DNA of 5,006 nt from assembly GCA_009704425.1 (NCBI GenBank), contig WLEG01000163.1:1-5006 (forward strand). The letters run 5' to 3'. The notes below the pieces were generated by a model. That model saw only the letters and a list, made by a program, of their open reading frames with translations, was not told where the DNA came from and did no database searches. A program made the position numbers and the translations under genes. Below are positions 4,518-5,006 of the stretch, piece after piece (the first letter of the stretch is position 1; each line of letters starts with the position of its first letter). Origin of the DNA: Actinomycetota bacterium (GTDB lineage Bacteria; Actinomycetota; Acidimicrobiia; Acidimicrobiales; Ilumatobacteraceae).

Positions 4518-5006
4518 ATGAGCCTCATCTACCGGGCCGTCTGGAACGACGACGGGGTGGTGGCGACGCAGCACCTTCTCGACCAGTTCGTGCTGTGGTG
4601 CCGTGGGAAGGGTTTCGACCAGCAGCAGATTCCTGAACGTGGTCGTATCGATGACCCTGACAACAAGAGATGGATCGACGTTCGGCGGGCCGAAGTCGAA
4701 TACGGGTCCGCCGTGCGGTGCACTCTTCAGGAGGCCGACAACGAACGCGTCTGGACCACAACCGCGACCGCATTGAGCTCCTCGACGACACAGACCTTCT
4801 GGATCGATCTCGAACTGCACAACCCGGATGATCGTCCCGTCGAGACGTCCGCACCTCGACTGGTTCGGGAGTTGATCGCCAATGGAGTCAACCCCATGCG
4901 TAGCGGAGTTTCTTTGTCGAACCGCCCTCAGGTCATCGGTCCCGGAGATGCTCGCAAGGTGTTCGACGCGCTGTCATCGGAATCCTCGACGTTGCCCGTC
5001 ATCATC
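4518..5006 (+). CDS. uncharacterised protein, N-terminal 163 residues only
   Basis: An open frame of 163 codons begins at ATG 4518 and runs off the right edge without a stop. The protein starts MSLIYRAVWNDDGVV; it has a short aromatic helix around LLDQFVLWCRGKGF (20-33), a segment WIDVRRAEVEYGSAVRCTL (52-70), then VWTTTATAL and TFWIDLELHNP (93-103), APRLVRELI (112-120), and ends LPVII. There is no signal peptide or membrane segment, so it is probably cytoplasmic. The mix of amphipathic strands and helices suggests a folded alpha/beta domain at the start of a longer protein. I do not recognise the family. It uses more A/T-ending codons (AGA, ACA, TTG, TCA, TCT) than pnp, which may mean lower expression or an accessory origin. 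Divergent from the collagen-like gene, with no other context to suggest a role. Confidence 0.8.
   Translation, partial: MSLIYRAVWNDDGVVATQHLLDQFVLWCRGKGFDQQQIPERGRIDDPDNKRWIDVRRAEVEYGSAVRCTLQEADNERVWTTTATALSSSTTQTFWIDLELHNPDDRPVETSAPRLVRELIANGVNPMRSGVSLSNRPQVIGPGDARKVFDALSSESSTLPVII

Noticed and set aside
4310..4854. Small open frames on both strands across the right end
   Set aside because: They overlap the plus-strand gene at 4518 in other frames, lack ribosome binding sites, and encode Arg/Pro-rich low-complexity products.

Overview
The window looks like a chromosomal segment of a GC-rich actinobacterium. An Acidimicrobiia-type host (the Ilumatobacter/Microthrix side of the phylum) is my best guess. 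The grounds are the GC-rich third codon positions, the rpsO-pnp-dapB neighbourhood common in Actinobacteria, and a secreted protein with a 'PVRILDTR ... DVVGYF' extracellular domain that I associate with such genomes. The taxonomic call is inference.

Layout: four genes are on the minus strand, and one incomplete gene is on the plus strand at the right edge. In minus-strand transcription order they are: a secreted collagen-like protein (4264-3212); rpsO, ribosomal protein S15 (3073-2810); pnp, polynucleotide phosphorylase (2648-225); and the first 39 codons of dapB, dihydrodipicolinate reductase (118-1, running off the left edge). A divergent gene starts at 4518 on the plus strand and runs off the right edge; its 163 visible residues belong to a protein I do not recognise.

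The core is rpsO-pnp, a widely conserved pair linking ribosome assembly to RNA turnover. All three intergenic gaps around it carry inverted repeats. The rpsO leader has a bulged compound stem plus a second hairpin, and its one G.U wobble fits only the minus-strand RNA. The pnp leader has a perfect 10-bp hairpin three bases from the Shine-Dalgarno sequence, with a loop that repeats the Shine-Dalgarno motif. Downstream of pnp there is a 14-bp tandem duplication and then a perfect 17-bp hairpin without a U-tract, probably the operon terminator. dapB then appears to have its own promoter placed for a leaderless mRNA.

The gap between the divergent genes (4265-4517) holds a good -10 element for the collagen-like gene and a cluster of small hairpins, but no convincing promoter for the plus-strand gene. 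I see no tRNA, rRNA, CRISPR array, insertion sequence or attachment site. Nothing visible proves a new system. The most open items are the right-edge protein, the orphan C-terminal domain of the collagen-like protein, and the RNA structures around rpsO and pnp.
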